Notes: generated by a model from the letters alone, not told the origin. Shown: positions 10,447 through 22,430, numbered from the stretch's first letter. The stretch: DNA of 64,000 bases from Mesotaenium endlicherianum (GCA_009602735.1 WELA01009720.1:40559-104558), one strand, 5' to 3'. A program made the numbers and translations.

Positions 10447-11648
10447 AGTCCAGCCGTCATGAGAGCTTCTTTTTCAGCCGGGGAGAGTCTTGCTTTCACT
10501 CCTTGCTGGTTTCTTGCATCATAAGTGTCATTGGAGGGTCTTCCACTCTTCCGGGCAGCCGCGGGGTCCCTTTTAATAACTCCGATTTCCATGGGTGTGG
10601 GTCCAGATTCGGATGTGGAAGGGGCTGCGTACACCCGCGTCGTCGGTACCCGTGAAGATGAAGGCACGGAGTGCTTGAAATCCAAGGTATCCACCTTTTG
10701 GGCCACTTCAATGATCTTTGAGAAGTCCGTCAAGTCGCGTAACTCCACTTCCTTTGCCACCTTGGGTTTGAGGCCAAAGATGTAGCGGTCAATCTTCTCC
10801 TCGAGAGACATGTTGGGGATCTCAAGAGTGAGGGCGTGAAATCTGGATGTATACTCTTGAACGGACGTCGTTTGCTTGAGATGGTGGAGCTTTCCTCGGG
10901 CAATCTTCTCCGCATTGATGGGCATGAATTGCTTCTTGAGGGCCTCACGAAAATCTGCCCATCTTGCATATGATGGTGGGGGCTCTTGGCCGAGCATGGG
11001 GTGCGCCATAGCTTGATATATAGCCGCTTGATAGTTACGCCACCATGATGTTGCTGCTCCTCTAAGTAAGGTAACGGCAAAGGGAACGTAGTCCTCCTCG
11101 GGTACTTCAAGGAATGCGAGGTACGTCTCCACTTGGTAGAGCCATAAATTCAGGTTGGCACCTTTCCCGGGGTTGAAAGTGTCGGGTTTGCCGGGCTTGA
11201 TGAGTTTCCTTGCTCTCGTTGGCTCTTGTGGAGGCGCTTGAGCCGGGGCTGGATTTTGAGCATTGCTCGCAATAGGGGCAACCATGGCAGCCATAGCTTC
11301 TCTTGACGCTTGCACGGTTGCTTCATAGGTGGCCAAGCCCACTTGGTTGTGGACGGTCATTAGGAAGGCTGCCCACTCATTTGCGGGAACTCCTTGTGGT
11401 GGGGTCAACTTTGCTATAGCGGCTGCCACGGGATTTGACGGTGCTCCTCCTTGTGGTGCTTCTTGTTGTTGGAGATTTCCTTGAGTAGGCTCTCCCATCG
11501 ACGCTGGAGGAGGGTGTGCTCCTCCTTGTGGTGCTTCTTGTTGTTGCAGATTTTCTTGAGTGGGCTCTCCCATCGGCGCTGGAGGAGGGTGTCTTGGAGA
11601 GGAAGGGCTTCCTTCGAAAGCTTGCTGTTGGTCTTGAGGATCGGCCAT
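10368..11648 (-). CDS. gag: Gag polyprotein, gypsy-A copy 2
   Basis: 426 residues, same layout as copy 1: repeated PQ-rich N-terminus, capsid-like middle and one CCHC zinc knuckle (C-x2-C-x4-H-x4-C) ending in a Lys/Arg-rich tail. The ATG follows the primer-binding site by ~24 nt. It overlaps pol by 79 nt, with pol in the -1 frame. Copy 3 Gag (48229-49509) is almost identical over its whole length. Confidence 0.95.
   Translation of the reverse strand: MADPQDQQQAFEGSPSSPRHPPPAPMGEPTQENLQQQEAPQGGAHPPPASMGEPTQGNLQQQEAPQGGAPSNPVAAAIAKLTPPQGVPANEWAAFLMTVHNQVGLATYEATVQASREAMAAMVAPIASNAQNPAPAQAPPQEPTRARKLIKPGKPDTFNPGKGANLNLWLYQVETYLAFLEVPEEDYVPFAVTLLRGAATSWWRNYQAAIYQAMAHPMLGQEPPPSYARWADFREALKKQFMPINAEKIARGKLHHLKQTTSVQEYTSRFHALTLEIPNMSLEEKIDRYIFGLKPKVAKEVELRDLTDFSKIIEVAQKVDTLDFKHSVPSSSRVPTTRVYAAPSTSESGPTPMEIGVIKRDPAAARKSGRPSNDTYDARNQQGVKARLSPAEKEALMTAGLCFYCKEKGHRALSCPKKLSKNGQRR
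10383..10389 (-). promoter_or_regulatory. Probable -1 ribosomal frameshift site A AAA AAC
   Basis: In gag frame the codons read TCA AAA AAC GGA, giving the classic X XXY YYZ heptamer A AAA AAC. A one-base slip back enters the pol frame (R-T-A-P-V-G-Q-E), which is open to the end of pol. It lies within the gag-pol overlap, five codons before the gag stop. The same heptamer is present in copy 1 (380-386) and copy 3 (49488-49494). A downstream stimulatory structure was not tested. Confidence 0.72.
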
Positions 11649-11672
11649 CTTCTTGTGCTACCAAAGTGCCTA

Positions 11673-11684
11673 GCTCCGATACCA
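11673..11684 (-). promoter_or_regulatory. Primer-binding site (tRNA-Met-like)
   Basis: TGGTATCGGAGC, one base inside the 5' LTR. It resembles the usual plant LTR-element site complementary to the 3' end of initiator tRNA-Met (TGGTATCAGAGC), with one difference. Copies 1 and 3 have the same site; copy 4 has TGGTATTGGAGC. Confidence 0.85.
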
Positions 11685-11685
11685 C

Positions 11686-12188
11686 TGTAGTGAAACAGAT
11701 AGATAAAGTACTTAGTAAAACAGAATACTTTATCTATTCAAGACAAGGATCTTTGAACACAAGTGGTAGCTTCTTGAAAGAGAGATGGCTTCTTGAAAGT
11801 TAATATATTTCTGGATTTTGGCAAGTACAAGAGTGATTCTGGAATGTCTTTCTATGTTCTAGCTCTTGTTTATATACTTGCTACATAAGTAATTTCTAGG
11901 AAGGTGTATGTTGATGTGTTGGCACCCAACACATCCCAAAACTTGCCACCTCTTTCTAGAATAATGTACACATGTCCTTTTGACCTAAAAATGGCACATC
12001 TGACTTTTGCCACATGGAGTTCTTCTAGGTCTTTCCTCTAACTTCGAAAATGCCTTGGAAGGTTCAAAGGACATGAACCAAGTTACTAGAGTACCTATTC
12101 ACACTTGACTCCACACCATACGACTTCAAATATATTTGAAAACATTAAAATATATGCAAACTAATGTATAATAATTCAAATCACTACA
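11686..12188 (-). repeat. 5' LTR of gypsy-A copy 2 with TATA-like box
   Basis: 503 bp, TG...CA. In element orientation it holds a TATA-like TATATAAA (minus strand of 11869-11876), a perfect hairpin stem GATGTGTTGG/CCAACACATC with a 3-nt loop, and two copies of CTTTCAAGAAGC near its 3' end. It should drive element transcription. Confidence 0.92.
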
Positions 12189-12193
12189 TGAAC
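12189..12193. repeat. Target-site duplication TGAAC (right)
   Basis: Identical to 5504-5508. Confidence 0.95.
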
Positions 12194-12339
12194 TTTTTGC
12201 CACATGCGTGTGTCGACTAATTCTTGGTCGATTGGCAAAAAGGGTTGTATAGTAATTTGACTACTTAGCCACAGTCATTGATTTTGGTTGTCAATCGACG
12301 AGTTGTCAATCGAACAGTCGTAAAACTGAAACGAAACGA

Positions 12340-12450
12340 AATATGCAAAGTCGCTTTGCATCCGAGCGCATTCGAACTCGCGACCTTTTGTTTGAAATGT
12401 TCACACCTAAGCGATTGGCGAAGCATTTTTCATTACCACTAGCTCATGGC
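12340..12450 (-). repeat. Possible tRNA-derived (SINE-like) fragment
   Basis: On the minus strand a tRNA A-box-like TAGTGGTAATG is followed ~60 bases later by a B-box-like GAGTTCGAATGC, the spacing of a pol III internal promoter. I cannot fold a full tRNA cloverleaf, and no second copy is seen in the window, so this may be chance or an old SINE head. Confidence 0.3.
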
Positions 12451-12889
12451 GAAAGCATGTGTACGCGACCCTGCGAACAATCGCGACTTTTTTGGAAAGT
12501 TGCGTGAACACAAAAACACCCTTTTGGCGCGAAACGGTTTTTTGGAAACCGTCGAAAAGTCTTCAAACGGCCAGATTGCGCGTTACGAGCATTCAACCAA
12601 ACGGGTTATGCCCCTTTGCCTGTTTTCGATGAACATGAACCAGTGCTTTAGGTGGTAATTGGAAGAACTCCAGTGCCTCATGTTGTGCAAGTATATGCAC
12701 ATGCAAGAGTCATTGTGAGCGCAACTCTCACAAGCACAAATTCTACTCAAGTTTTTATTTTCTCGTTCTCAAGGATTGTCGATCATTCGAAGTTATTAAT
12801 ATCTTCCTTCCGCTATTAATATATTATCTTTGAATACCGACAAAAAGATCCTCTTGAAAGGCAGAAACATGAGAAACATTACACTGCAA
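12451..12889. other. No gene seen
   Basis: A short ORF (12446-12658) has no recognisable features. The rest is AT-rich non-coding sequence between the gypsy-B LTR remnant and the gypsy-D integrase remnant. Confidence 0.4.
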
Positions 12890-13998
12890 TCTCGCAGGTG
12901 AGCTACCGCTGTCCAAGCGAGGTAACAAGTATATCATGGACATGATTGAGCACTTCTCTAAGTGGATAGAGGTTATTCCTCTGACTGCTAAGGAGAGTTT
13001 GGCTACTGCAAAAGCGCTCCCCACCAATGTAATTGTGCGTCATGGAGCCCCAGCAAAAGTGCTGACGGACCAAGGGTCTGAGTTCCAAGGGTCATTTAGA
13101 AAACTCTAGGATAAATGCTTTTTTATCATTGCACCACGTCTAGGGACCATCCACATGTAGATGGTCTAGCAGAGCGAATGGTGCAAACTATTAAGTCAGC
13201 TTTGCGCGCAATTATTGCTTAGAACATGACAAGCTAGACTAAGCTTTGGCCCTGCCATGGCTGGTAATGGATTACAGATTCAGAATGCAGGCTGCATTGG
13301 CAAATTACTCGCCATACCAAATCTTGTTTGGAAGGATCCCAGTTGTGCTCAACAACATCAAGCAGGAGATTGAACAGGTGAAAGACCTGGACAGTCCTGA
13401 TGAGCTACTAAAGGTTAAGGCGTTATTTGAACGCATGATGCCTGTTGCACTGGACAACTTGAAATTTGCGCAAAAAAGAGATACGCAAGATACGCGAGAA
13501 CGCGAGATGGAAGCTATCGCCTATAGATGACTCAGATGCAGGAAGAAGACTCTGTCTACAGGAAGCATCAGACCAAGACCACCATCGACACCACTTCGGG
13601 TGCAGCGATCTTGCGCGTGGAACATGCATTTGGAAATGGTGTGCTAGAGCTGGAAGGCTCTGACGGCAAAACCATGAGAAATCACGCGCATATTTGCTAA
13701 CTGTGCCATCTACCGAATATTGATCCAACGGTGAAGGCTGTGCGCGAGGAATTGGTTGCAACCACGCCTTTTGCCAGCTGCAAAGTGCTGGATGAGACAA
13801 GAAGTAATGATAACCTGCGATAAGTGTGGAGCCTATTGGCACACTTTCAACATTGGTGATGAAGAGATAATGGCAGGTTGTCGGGAATGCCGTGACTGCC
13901 TTTCTAAACCCCCCAGTTGGAAAGCTGGAAAACAAAAAACTTTTAGTAGAAGGGGTTGGGACGCCTCAGCTGAATGGGAGGGGTGTCAGGAGAATTAG
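12890..13998 (+). pseudogene. Decayed gypsy-D integrase with PHD-like C-terminus
   Basis: Integrase core in broken frames: D-containing IEHFSKWIEVIPLTAKES (~12940-12990), second D in VLTDQGSEFQGSF (~13060-13100), and E in HVDGLAERMVQTIKSAL (~13155-13205). The post-core region is at 13246-13530. A linker follows (LRVEHAFGNGVLELEGSDG, ~13600-13665, then CHLPNID). The final zinc cluster has CDKCGAYWHTFNIG (~13816-13860) and CRECRDC. The C-x2-C-x4-H arrangement is PHD-finger-like. The linker wording parallels the minus-strand element at 21502-22318, so both belong to one lineage. Stops and frameshifts make it inactive. RT and RNase H are absent. Confidence 0.72.
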
Positions 13999-15285
13999 AA
14001 TATGAGAAATTTTTTGACAAAATTTACTAAATCCTGAAGTAGGACAGCCGTAAACCAATTCAGCGTGGAAACACTAAGTGCTGATGTGCCTTCACTAAAT
14101 GGTGCAAGTGCAGGAAGACCAAAAATGGGTCAACCTTTGTCAGCCTGCCACTGACACACGTGCAAAGGTCAATCGACCAAGTTGATGTCCCACTTGAAGG
14201 AATGCACCGACCAGTCAACCACGGACCACTCACATGCAGGAAGGGCCAGGACCAGACGCTGTTAGGCACGAAAACATCTGTAAAAGCTTCAAATCGTGCC
14301 CACACATTTTCACCTGTACTACCCAGTGCCCACCTGCGTTCGGAGGAAGTACAAGTGCAACATCTATGATTCATTTCGTACGCTCGGCCACGCTCGGCTC
14401 TTGCGACGAAGTCAAACACGACCGGTTTCCGCGTCATCGTATTCCATTTAGACGACTGTGCACTTCTGCTATGGAAAAAAGAGTGATAGTCGCGCTTGTC
14501 ATGTCCCTCCCTCCATCGAGAACCTAAGAGTTTAATGTCGGCATATATCTCGTGTGTGTCATTGTGAAAGCTCTCACAGTTACTTGTCGAAGCCACAACC
14601 GGATCAGATGGGAGAGTGTGCTCTTGAGGGCCGTTCATGGAGCTCGGAGAAGTCTGTAGCGTCAATAAAGGTCGGTGATAACTCAGAGATTTCTACTGAC
14701 GACCCTCACCGGGCGCTTGAGAAACTCCTTCCACAATACCCGGGCTCATTACTTAGGCGCGGGTGTGGCAGTCAGTTAACAAAGAGCCTGATGCAAAAAG
14801 TGTTTTTTGAAGTCACGCGTTCGAAAGTCTGAGAGGTTTTGACCATTGCCGGGTAATTAAGCGCTAAGACATTGTTGAGGCGCTTATGAATGTCTGGCAA
14901 GCATCTAGAGTATCAGGCCATATGACATTGAGTCACGGGTGCTCTGGGGAGTAAGTTCGTATTTTTCGGGTCTGCGTGCTGAAAGTCCTGCTGAGGACTA
15001 TCTTCAGCTTCTTTATTATTAGAATGGTGGTTCACCTGAGTAGGACCATTCGAAAGTGCCCCTATAGATGCAACTTGCTTGGCGTTGAATGACGAATGTG
15101 TCGTTGAACAAAAGGGAGGTCATAGAGGGAAGGTTCAGCAGACACAGTCAAACAGAGACAGGCTGAGAATTACTTCCTTGTATTTGGTGTTGCTTGCAGC
15201 ATGCGAGATCAATGCATAGACCACTAGTGTCCAAACTTATGATCTAGAGTTTGTGACAGGTCTTGTATTTTACGCTGTTTTGCAG
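13999..15285. other. Upstream region of the desaturase gene; no gene seen
   Basis: No ORF with recognisable motifs. The longest (14060-14665, minus strand, 201 residues) has no domain I can name and looks like chance. This stretch should hold the promoter and first exon(s) of the desaturase gene, because its first recognisable exon has an acceptor (TGTTTTGCAG) immediately before 15286. Confidence 0.45.
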
Positions 15286-18200
15286 AGACTTCAAAGTACT
15301 TCAGCAACACCTGAAAAGCAGATAGCCCCACCTTTCGTGAACACTGATTTGACAGCCGTCAGATCGGAGTATCTTATGCAGCCACCTAGCTTCATAGCTA
15401 AATGGCTCATATCACAGCTGAAAGATAAGAGAGATGCTCCTGTGGCATACCTTATGTTCAATATCTGCACCACTTCTGTTCCCGTAGCTGTCGGCATGTA
15501 CCTCTGGGGGAATATACCTCATGTGCTCGGATTTTTGTACCTCCTCGGCAACTCGGCCCTCTTCTTGCAGCGCTTCATCTTGTGCCTCCACTGTGTAGAG
15601 CACTCTCAGGTACTTTCATACTCCCATATGTGTATGTATTGCTCATGATACTTCCTCCTGTCCTGCTGGAACGGGTATGCTAGCTTCCCTTTTTACTTTG
15701 AGCAGGTTTCATCATGTGACTGGTGTTGATGCCATGCTTGTGTTGTGCAGCCATTTAGGGAAGATACCTGGGCAGGATGGGTATTCTCCCAGCTGTGTTC
15801 CAATGTGCTCTGCACCATGTATGGTATACCCCCGGGAGTTTATCGGCTTCACCACATCGTCATGCATCACTGTGTGAGTGTCTCCGTCTTCCTCTCTCTC
15901 TCGCTTTCTTTTCCTGCTTGTACCTTTTCTTGTGGGGTTCCGTTGCCTTTCTGTAGGCTGTCTGTTTCCTTATTGGCAAGTATGACACCTATTTTGTTCC
16001 TCCAAAGTGCAAAACTTGTTGCATACTATGTGTTGGGACCTGTTATGTTCTATAAAACACCAAGGTCTGAGTAAATGTGGTGTGATGTTTTTGCATAAGT
16101 TAAGCTCAAGAAGGGATGGTGCCACATAGTGTTCATGTGTAATTTCTTTCAGTTGCAGCTATCCTCAATCCTTGACTTTCTAGCATGTGCTCGTGCGCCA
16201 CATTGGCTGCAAGTGAATCATATACCTCTGCCATTTTTGAAGTTGACTTGAAAAGGAGACTTTGAGGTGGCTGTCAGGAAAACAACCTCTTTCCTTATGA
16301 CGTGTCGTCAACCGAGCCTTACCAGCGCAACAACTTCATTCATTTCCTTGGGTCAGTGACTCCCTTTTTATTCAAATCACATGCTTGCCATGCGGGGTGC
16401 TACTTTGAAGTATATATTTGCTTTAGTTTTGCATGAAATTAAATGTTGGCTGTCATTGTGTGTGCTTCATTTCATCACACTCTGAAATATGTTTAGGATA
16501 AGGCCGTCATGGTGCTACCTGCTCTCCCACTTTCGTAAACCTTTTGTTCCATCTGTATGCCTGCGACAAAAAGGACTAGTTTGAGAAGCAGTTGATATCA
16601 CTTTGAGCCACTTGGCCTTTCACGTCAGCCCCTCCGCACTATTGCAAAAGGATTATAATGGAATTCACATGATACCAAAAGGAACACTTGAAGAACAATC
16701 TTAAAAGCCGTGTTTGAAATGTATTGAATGTCCATTGCCCCTTGTACCAGCTTCCCAACTAGAAGGTAGCTGACTTCAGACTGTGGGCATGCTGTATTTT
16801 TGGCCAGCTTTCTCTCACGAAGAAAGGAATGCCTCTGCTACTGGCACCGCAGCCCCTGTTTTTGGTTTGATTTTTTCACCACTTCCATGGTGCCACCTCT
16901 TATAGCCTGTTTCTTGAAAACTCCCGCGTACCTCCTTGTTGTGACGTTTGTGCAAACTACACCACAAAGATGTGTCTGCTGTCATAAGCTGCTGCTCGTC
17001 CATTTTTTGTGGACATCTGTGTAACGTGATGAGGCGTATGTGTCTTTCGTCTGCAGATATTGGATACGGTTCTGGGCGGCCATACACTTTGAGCTCCCAT
17101 ATTATGCACTGAGAAGGGAGCGCCCGCTGCTAGCCCTAAAGTTTTTCGGGTCATTTCTTTTCTTCCTGTTCGTAATAACCGCCCCGCTCCCACCCCTCCC
17201 TAATGTTTGTCTCTATGCTGCAACGCTTGACTGTCCTGTGTGCTTTTCTGCTGCTTGTTTCCAGTTACTACGCCTGCATTAGTTATGTTTTGATGGGAGA
17301 AGAATGTTTGGTTGCTATTGATCTCAATATGTACTTGACACAGACTTACAGTCTGACACTCAATACCTGTTTGTATGTATGTCACGTCGCATGCTCCATG
17401 TAGAGTGGACCAAGCTCTGCACTTTGTCCCGGTTAAATTTGAAAAGAAGGGGGCATCTCAATTTTGGTATCTTCATGATGGCGCCGGTCAGGTTGGAAGG
17501 ATTGTCTCACTTGCAGAAAACTCTTTACGTCCATTAGTATGTATGTGTTCCTGTTAAATCTGTGCTGGCATTGTTGTTTTCCCCCTCATGCCTCTTACTG
17601 AAAGATCTCCTGTTTAAGAGTTGGTTCTTCAGTATCCTTGAATGCTTTGATTGTGCTGTTGTGGTGCAGGGCTGTGGGGAGGTACCTGTACGTCTGTTCT
17701 CCTGTTGCCACCATCTGGGTATGCTCTTCTTCATTCTATTTACTTGAGCGTACTTTGTCACCAAGGTGTCAGTTAAGATCAGCACCAGTGGATGTGCCTG
17801 TACCGGCCTGACACATAGTTCTGCACGTTCTCACCATGTGCCGTTTCCTTCCCCCTCCCTTCCTTTTCTTTTCGCCCCTCACAATACCGTTTCTTCCTCA
17901 CATGGTAGCAAGTAGCTAATTTCCAGCAGGAAGCACCGTCAGCAGCCAATGCACAGTGAAGTTGAGTAAATAACAGTATTGCAGACTAAGAATAGCGATT
18001 TGACATGCAGGATACTGCCGTATGAACACACCGTTGGGAACGTTTTGCGGACGTGAAACATTTAGAAAATGTAAATGCTGCATCAATACACTTGGTGGCG
18101 CATTGGAAGCCAGAATAGGGCAAGAGAATATGGATGCATGCATATCTTTTGATGCAGGCCAACATGCAAACGCTTCTATTGATTACATATGGCGATTAAA

Positions 18201-20874
18201 GGGACAACAGCATACTTTTTGTAGCTATCAAGTGTTCTGTGTGATGGAAGAGAAATTGTATTGCGTGTGAAGCATGTCCCGACATATGTCCATTCTACAG
18301 GCTGCCTGCATATCACATCCTTATGGCTGATTGTGTCCTTGTAGGCTTGTCTCGCACGCAGCTTGTAGGAGACATAAACTGTAGATTTCATTGGCTCTGA
18401 TCTAGCACCCTTGGCGGGGGTGTGAGGCGTTTGGCAGTTGTTTTTTTGTAAAGTTGATGTCGCTGCCTGCTTTCCCCTCGGCTGCACTGCACAGCATTTT
18501 GGCATCATTAAGTGCATTCCATCTCTTTCTGTGTGCCTTGGCAGATAGTACAGAGGAATGTTATCAGGAGAGGTAACAGCAGGTGATAGCCTTGCTGTAG
18601 TTGGAAACATAAGTGTGGCATGTTTCGTGGTTTAGATTATCTTCTCTGCTCTTATGCTTGTTCCCCCTCTTTTTCCTCCGTGCTTTTCCAAGGCCCCTCA
18701 ATCTCACGTCCTTTTTTTGTCAAAGCATGTCTCAGGCTAGGACCGCTTCTGATGTTGACATGTTGTCCCATGCCAGGAAATGTACCCGCTTGACTAATTG
18801 ACCTACTTAGTCACTCTTTATATAGCAATGCTACTTAACAACGATTTGCAATGTGGTGCGGCGTTCTGTCTCTGTGCAGGTTCTAATAGTGCCCTTCTTT
18901 GTGTCGTCGCTGGCCATGATGTTTGGCAACTGGAGCCAGCACATCTTCATCGACCCCGCAAGACCTCGCAACAACTATTGTCTCACGTGTGCCCCTTCCC
19001 ACTACATTTAAGTGTAGATCACATGTCAGCTCTCCACTAGCCTGCATCTGTTTCAAACAGGACATTTCACACTTAGCGATGCCCCCAGCTCTGCGCATAA
19101 ATATTGGGCAATGGAGAGGCAACACTATATTTCAGTCACATCAGCAGCTGAAGTGAGGGCATGGAGCACTAAGAGTGCAGAATAAGGTGGTACTTGGGAC
19201 AGAAACTTCTTGCTGGTACTTGTTGGCAGAACGTGTGCCAGTGTCATTGTGGCCTTTTGGTCGTATCCTTCAGGTGTCTGTGGATAGCAGGCCAACGCAT
19301 TTATATATTATAAGTTGTAGAAGCATGGTTCCGACTATTGCATCTTCTACTCGTACGCTAGCTTATTCAAGCAATGCCAGCATTTATCAGCCTGCTCTAC
19401 AGATCTCAGGTGACGGCTTGTTGAAGCATGAGGGGACAGGATGGTATCAACGTGATCCTGTGTGCATGTGAGCGAACCCCACGGGTGCCCGAATGCAGGT
19501 ACAACCTGGTGAACTCGGTGGACAACACAAAGACTTTTAACGACGGGTACCACATCATTCACCACACCAACTCTAAGCTTCACTGGTAAGCACTTCTGAG
19601 GGGGGTCGGGGCATGTGGTGGCAAAGTGGCCTTCGTGACTCCTATTTTTTAGACACGAATGTGCAAGGGTAGCTCTGATGGCTTGCTACCCAACCTTGAC
19701 ACATGGCTAAGTGTACCCAATGGGGAGGGACTGGCATGCTGTGTAGTGTTTGCTTTGTCAGAGGGCCTGGTCCCTGTCTTGCTTTTGAGTAGCTTCTATG
19801 GCAATGGCCTCTTGCAGCTGTTGGCCTTGCTGCAAGATCGTGGTTGCCTGGTGGGTAACAGTCTACCTTTTTGTTGGTGTCACTTGCTGAATTATGTTCC
19901 TCATCTGCAAGACCTTGTTCTTCTTAATGTACTTGTGGTTGTGCCCAAGGCCAGCCCATTGTAGCAGGGTGCCACATTGCTGGAGGTAAGCCACTTGTTG
20001 GTGCGCTTGTCAATTATGAGCATCTTGTGGCTGCAGGACGCAGCTGCCGGTTCGCTTCATGGAAACGCTGGAGAAGCACGGGCAAGAGGATGCAATTGTC
20101 TTTGAGGTCGGTACCACGCTGCAGTTCGTACGAGGTTCTTTTACGTGCCATTGCTGGCAAAATTTGCTCAACATCAAATGTGAAAAGTCTCATTATGACG
20201 CTCGTTTGCCTTGCTTGAATGCTCACATGGCCATCTTTAGATGTATTGTGTACTTGTTTGACCCCTATTCTTGGTTCTGACATATTCCCCTTGTGGGCCA
20301 CAAGTTGCTGTGATGCATGATATTGCTTTTTTTTGTGGAGCGTCGATCGCTTGAAATTTGCGCTGCGCTTCCTATGGAAAGTGATCAAATGGCTTGCACG
20401 TATTTTGCTCGGGCATGGCCGCAGGGTCTGTCCGTCTTTGATGTCGGCTTCTTTGTCTTCACTGGGCAGCTTGACATCTTGGCTGATAGGTGAGTATCCA
20501 GTTTATGAATCCTATTAATTGAGAGCGAATGGCTGTCCCAGGACGTGCTTTCAAGTGACCAAGTAGTGTTGAAGCATCATATATTATTCACATGTTGTCT
20601 GTTTCTTTTTTGTGGCAAGTGGTTGTTCCGTCCTATTGCTGTTCTCAAGGTTTTCAAGTGGTCTTTGTGTTGAAATGCGGGAGTGCGTGCAGGTTTAATT
20701 ACTTGTTTATGCATTTAGTTTGGCCAGATATTTTTCAGAGCTGTTTTGGTATATGCAATAAATAATTGATTAACATATGTGCTGGTGATGAGCAGATATG
20801 TAAACATAGGTCAGAAGAAACGAAGCAAGGGGGAGTTAATTGAAATGTTTTTGTCACGCCTGCAACCCATTTGA
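15286..20874 (+). CDS. Fatty-acid-desaturase-family membrane protein, nine exons seen (5' end incomplete)
   Basis: Exons: 15286-15609, 15751-15873, 16278-16351, 17057-17171, 18880-18986, 19499-19585, 20037-20106, 20425-20489, 20796-20874 (stop TGA). All eight introns are GT-AG, phases agree throughout, and the joined product is 347 residues with no stop. The three histidine boxes of membrane fatty acid desaturases are present: HCVEH (102-106), HIVMHH (143-148) and HIIHH (266-270, in FNDGYHIIHH), which bind the di-iron centre. Hydrophobic segments lie before box 1 (two, in exon 1) and across exons 4-5. NWSQHIFIDP and TNSKLHW are typical of this family. The expected role is O2-dependent acyl or lipid desaturation in a membrane; the substrate is unknown. 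The earliest in-frame ATG is 15376, but coding similarity seems to extend upstream, so an earlier exon is likely. The family call is strong; it could be an uncharacterised desaturase-like oxidase. Confidence 0.88.
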
Positions 20875-21501
20875 CATACTTGTATTTGCGTCTGTCCTTG
20901 AAAGAGGGATCTTATCATCGGACGGGTCCTCCCAAGAGTTGTAGGCGATACACACATATGCTGCATTTTGCGTGTTGGAATTTTGACATTTTTAAGCCAA
21001 AGATAATGAAATGTATTGCTCAGATGACTACACCTACAAATAAATATCTTCTAAGAATCTTGTACCACCGAGTCATTTTACACCTGTCATGCCAACAATC
21101 CATGCAAACTTGAACACTTTAGCAAGGACTTGTGGCCATAAGTAGCTTGATGTGCATAAGGTGGGTGAAGGTTGCCCACCCACATGAAAGTGTGTGTAGA
21201 TGGCAGTTGCGTTGAGCATCTCCAGCATCACAGCAAGCATTAAGCATGGTCAAAGACGTCCTCCGCTCTTGTGGATCAGAAAATTTCATTGATGTTCTCG
21301 TTGTCGTTGTCATGATTTATTGAGTCAAGGTCGATACATGAAAGCAAGCTACAAGTTATGAACGGTCAACTCAAGACAATCATTTTGCATTTGTCATGCG
21401 GTAGGAGATCGAGTGCATATCAATGACACAAGCAATGCACAACAAGCAAGCAGGCTTTGTTGAAGTCTATAGTACACATGGCTTTATAGCCAAAAAGACA
21501 G
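20875..21501. other. 3' flank of desaturase gene and probable 3' end of gypsy-D
   Basis: No gene seen. On the minus strand a G6 tract (plus C6 near 21525-21530) precedes this region, the position where a 3' LTR of the gypsy-D element would begin, but I could not identify both LTR ends. Confidence 0.35.
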
Positions 21502-22430
21502 TCAAGCGTCAAATGTTTTAATTCCCCCCTTAGCTCTTGCCCCAGCTGATGGGCTGTGATTGCTGCCTAAAGCTAAAGCACTGCAGCCACTAGAACACCA
21601 GTCGCCAGTTGGCACGTGGGCCAGGGGGGGGTCGTGGCAGCCCATGTGGAAGCCGAGGTTGCAGCTCGCAGAGCAGCATCCTGGCCTCCTGGCCGGGACT
21701 GTGGCAGATCTGGCACGCCCAGTCCTTGGGCGGCCGCGCATCGCGGGGATGAACCTGCATGTCAAGGTTAGGAAGGTGGCATGGTCCACAGTTCTTCGTG
21801 TGGTCCTTGTGAAGACGGCCATGTGCGCCTTCCAGCTCCAGAATTCCTGACGCCAAGATACGCCTGACGCGCAGGATGACGGGCGAGCTTTTGGTGTCGA
21901 GGGTGTTCTTCGTCTGGCGTCGCAGGTACACGAAGTCACCTGCGGAGAACTGCAACACCCGCGGGCGATAGGCTCCTCCACGAGTCATGGCTTACCTCAG
22001 TGTGTCGCGGTGCTGAGCAATGCTGAGATTGTCCATGGCCATGGGCATCAGGCGCTGAAAGAGCTGTGCACGCTGCCGGATAAGAGCGCTCCACGTCTTG
22101 GGACTGTCCAAGTCCAAGACGTTCTCAGCCACCATCCTGGCTGCTGCGTGCAGGAGTGGCTGTCGGCCGTAGAGAAGGAAGTAGGGAGAATGCGAGGCCA
22201 GGGAGGCCTGCTTACTGAACCTGTACCGCATAGCCAAACATAGAAGGGCGTCGTCCCAGTGGGTGGCGTCGTGGGCCAGGCAGTACTTCCGCAACCCAAG
22301 CTTGACGATTTGCACCATGCGCTCAGCAAGGCCGTCAGCCTAGGGATGGTCGCGGGAGGTAGTGCGGTGGTCGATCATCGAGCGCTCCAGCAGCTTCTGA
22401 AAGCTGTCCTGGAACTCCTTGCCTTGGTCG
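21502..22430 (-). pseudogene. Gypsy-D integrase core end and PHD-finger tail
   Basis: Reading leftwards: the second half of the integrase core (VLTDQGKEFQDSF at ~22395-22430, then DHP-stop-ADGLAERM, with a TAG replacing the conserved Q), the region 21992-22318 (108 residues, SKQASLASHSPYFLLYGRQP), then 21590-21988 with the linker ASGILELEGAHGR and CHLPNLD. A C4HC3 pattern follows: CQICHSPGQEARMLLC, then CNLGFHMGC and GDWCSSGC. The two halves of the PHD finger are in different frames because of a small deletion near 21660. PHD fingers read histone tails, so this may replace the chromodomain of other gypsy integrases. Confidence 0.72.

Larger units (their letters stand above)
5509..12188 (-). 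mobile_element. Complete gypsy-A chromovirus copy 2
   Basis: 6,680 bp on the minus strand: 5' LTR 11686-12188, primer-binding site 11673-11684, gag 10368-11648, pol 6781-10446, a non-coding 3' segment with 43-bp repeats, a polypurine tract at 6015-6021, and 3' LTR 5509-6011. It is flanked by the 5-bp duplication TGAAC. The LTRs differ at only a handful of positions by eye (for example AAAATA versus AGAATA), and both large ORFs are open, so the element looks young and may be autonomous. It interrupts the 3' LTR of gypsy-B. Confidence 0.97.

Noticed and set aside
12340-12450. Functional tRNA gene
   Set aside because: Box A and box B-like words are present but no acceptor stem or anticodon arm could be paired.
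14060-14665. 201-residue minus-strand ORF
   Set aside because: No domain, skewed composition and no supporting splice or homology signal; treated as a chance ORF upstream of the desaturase gene.
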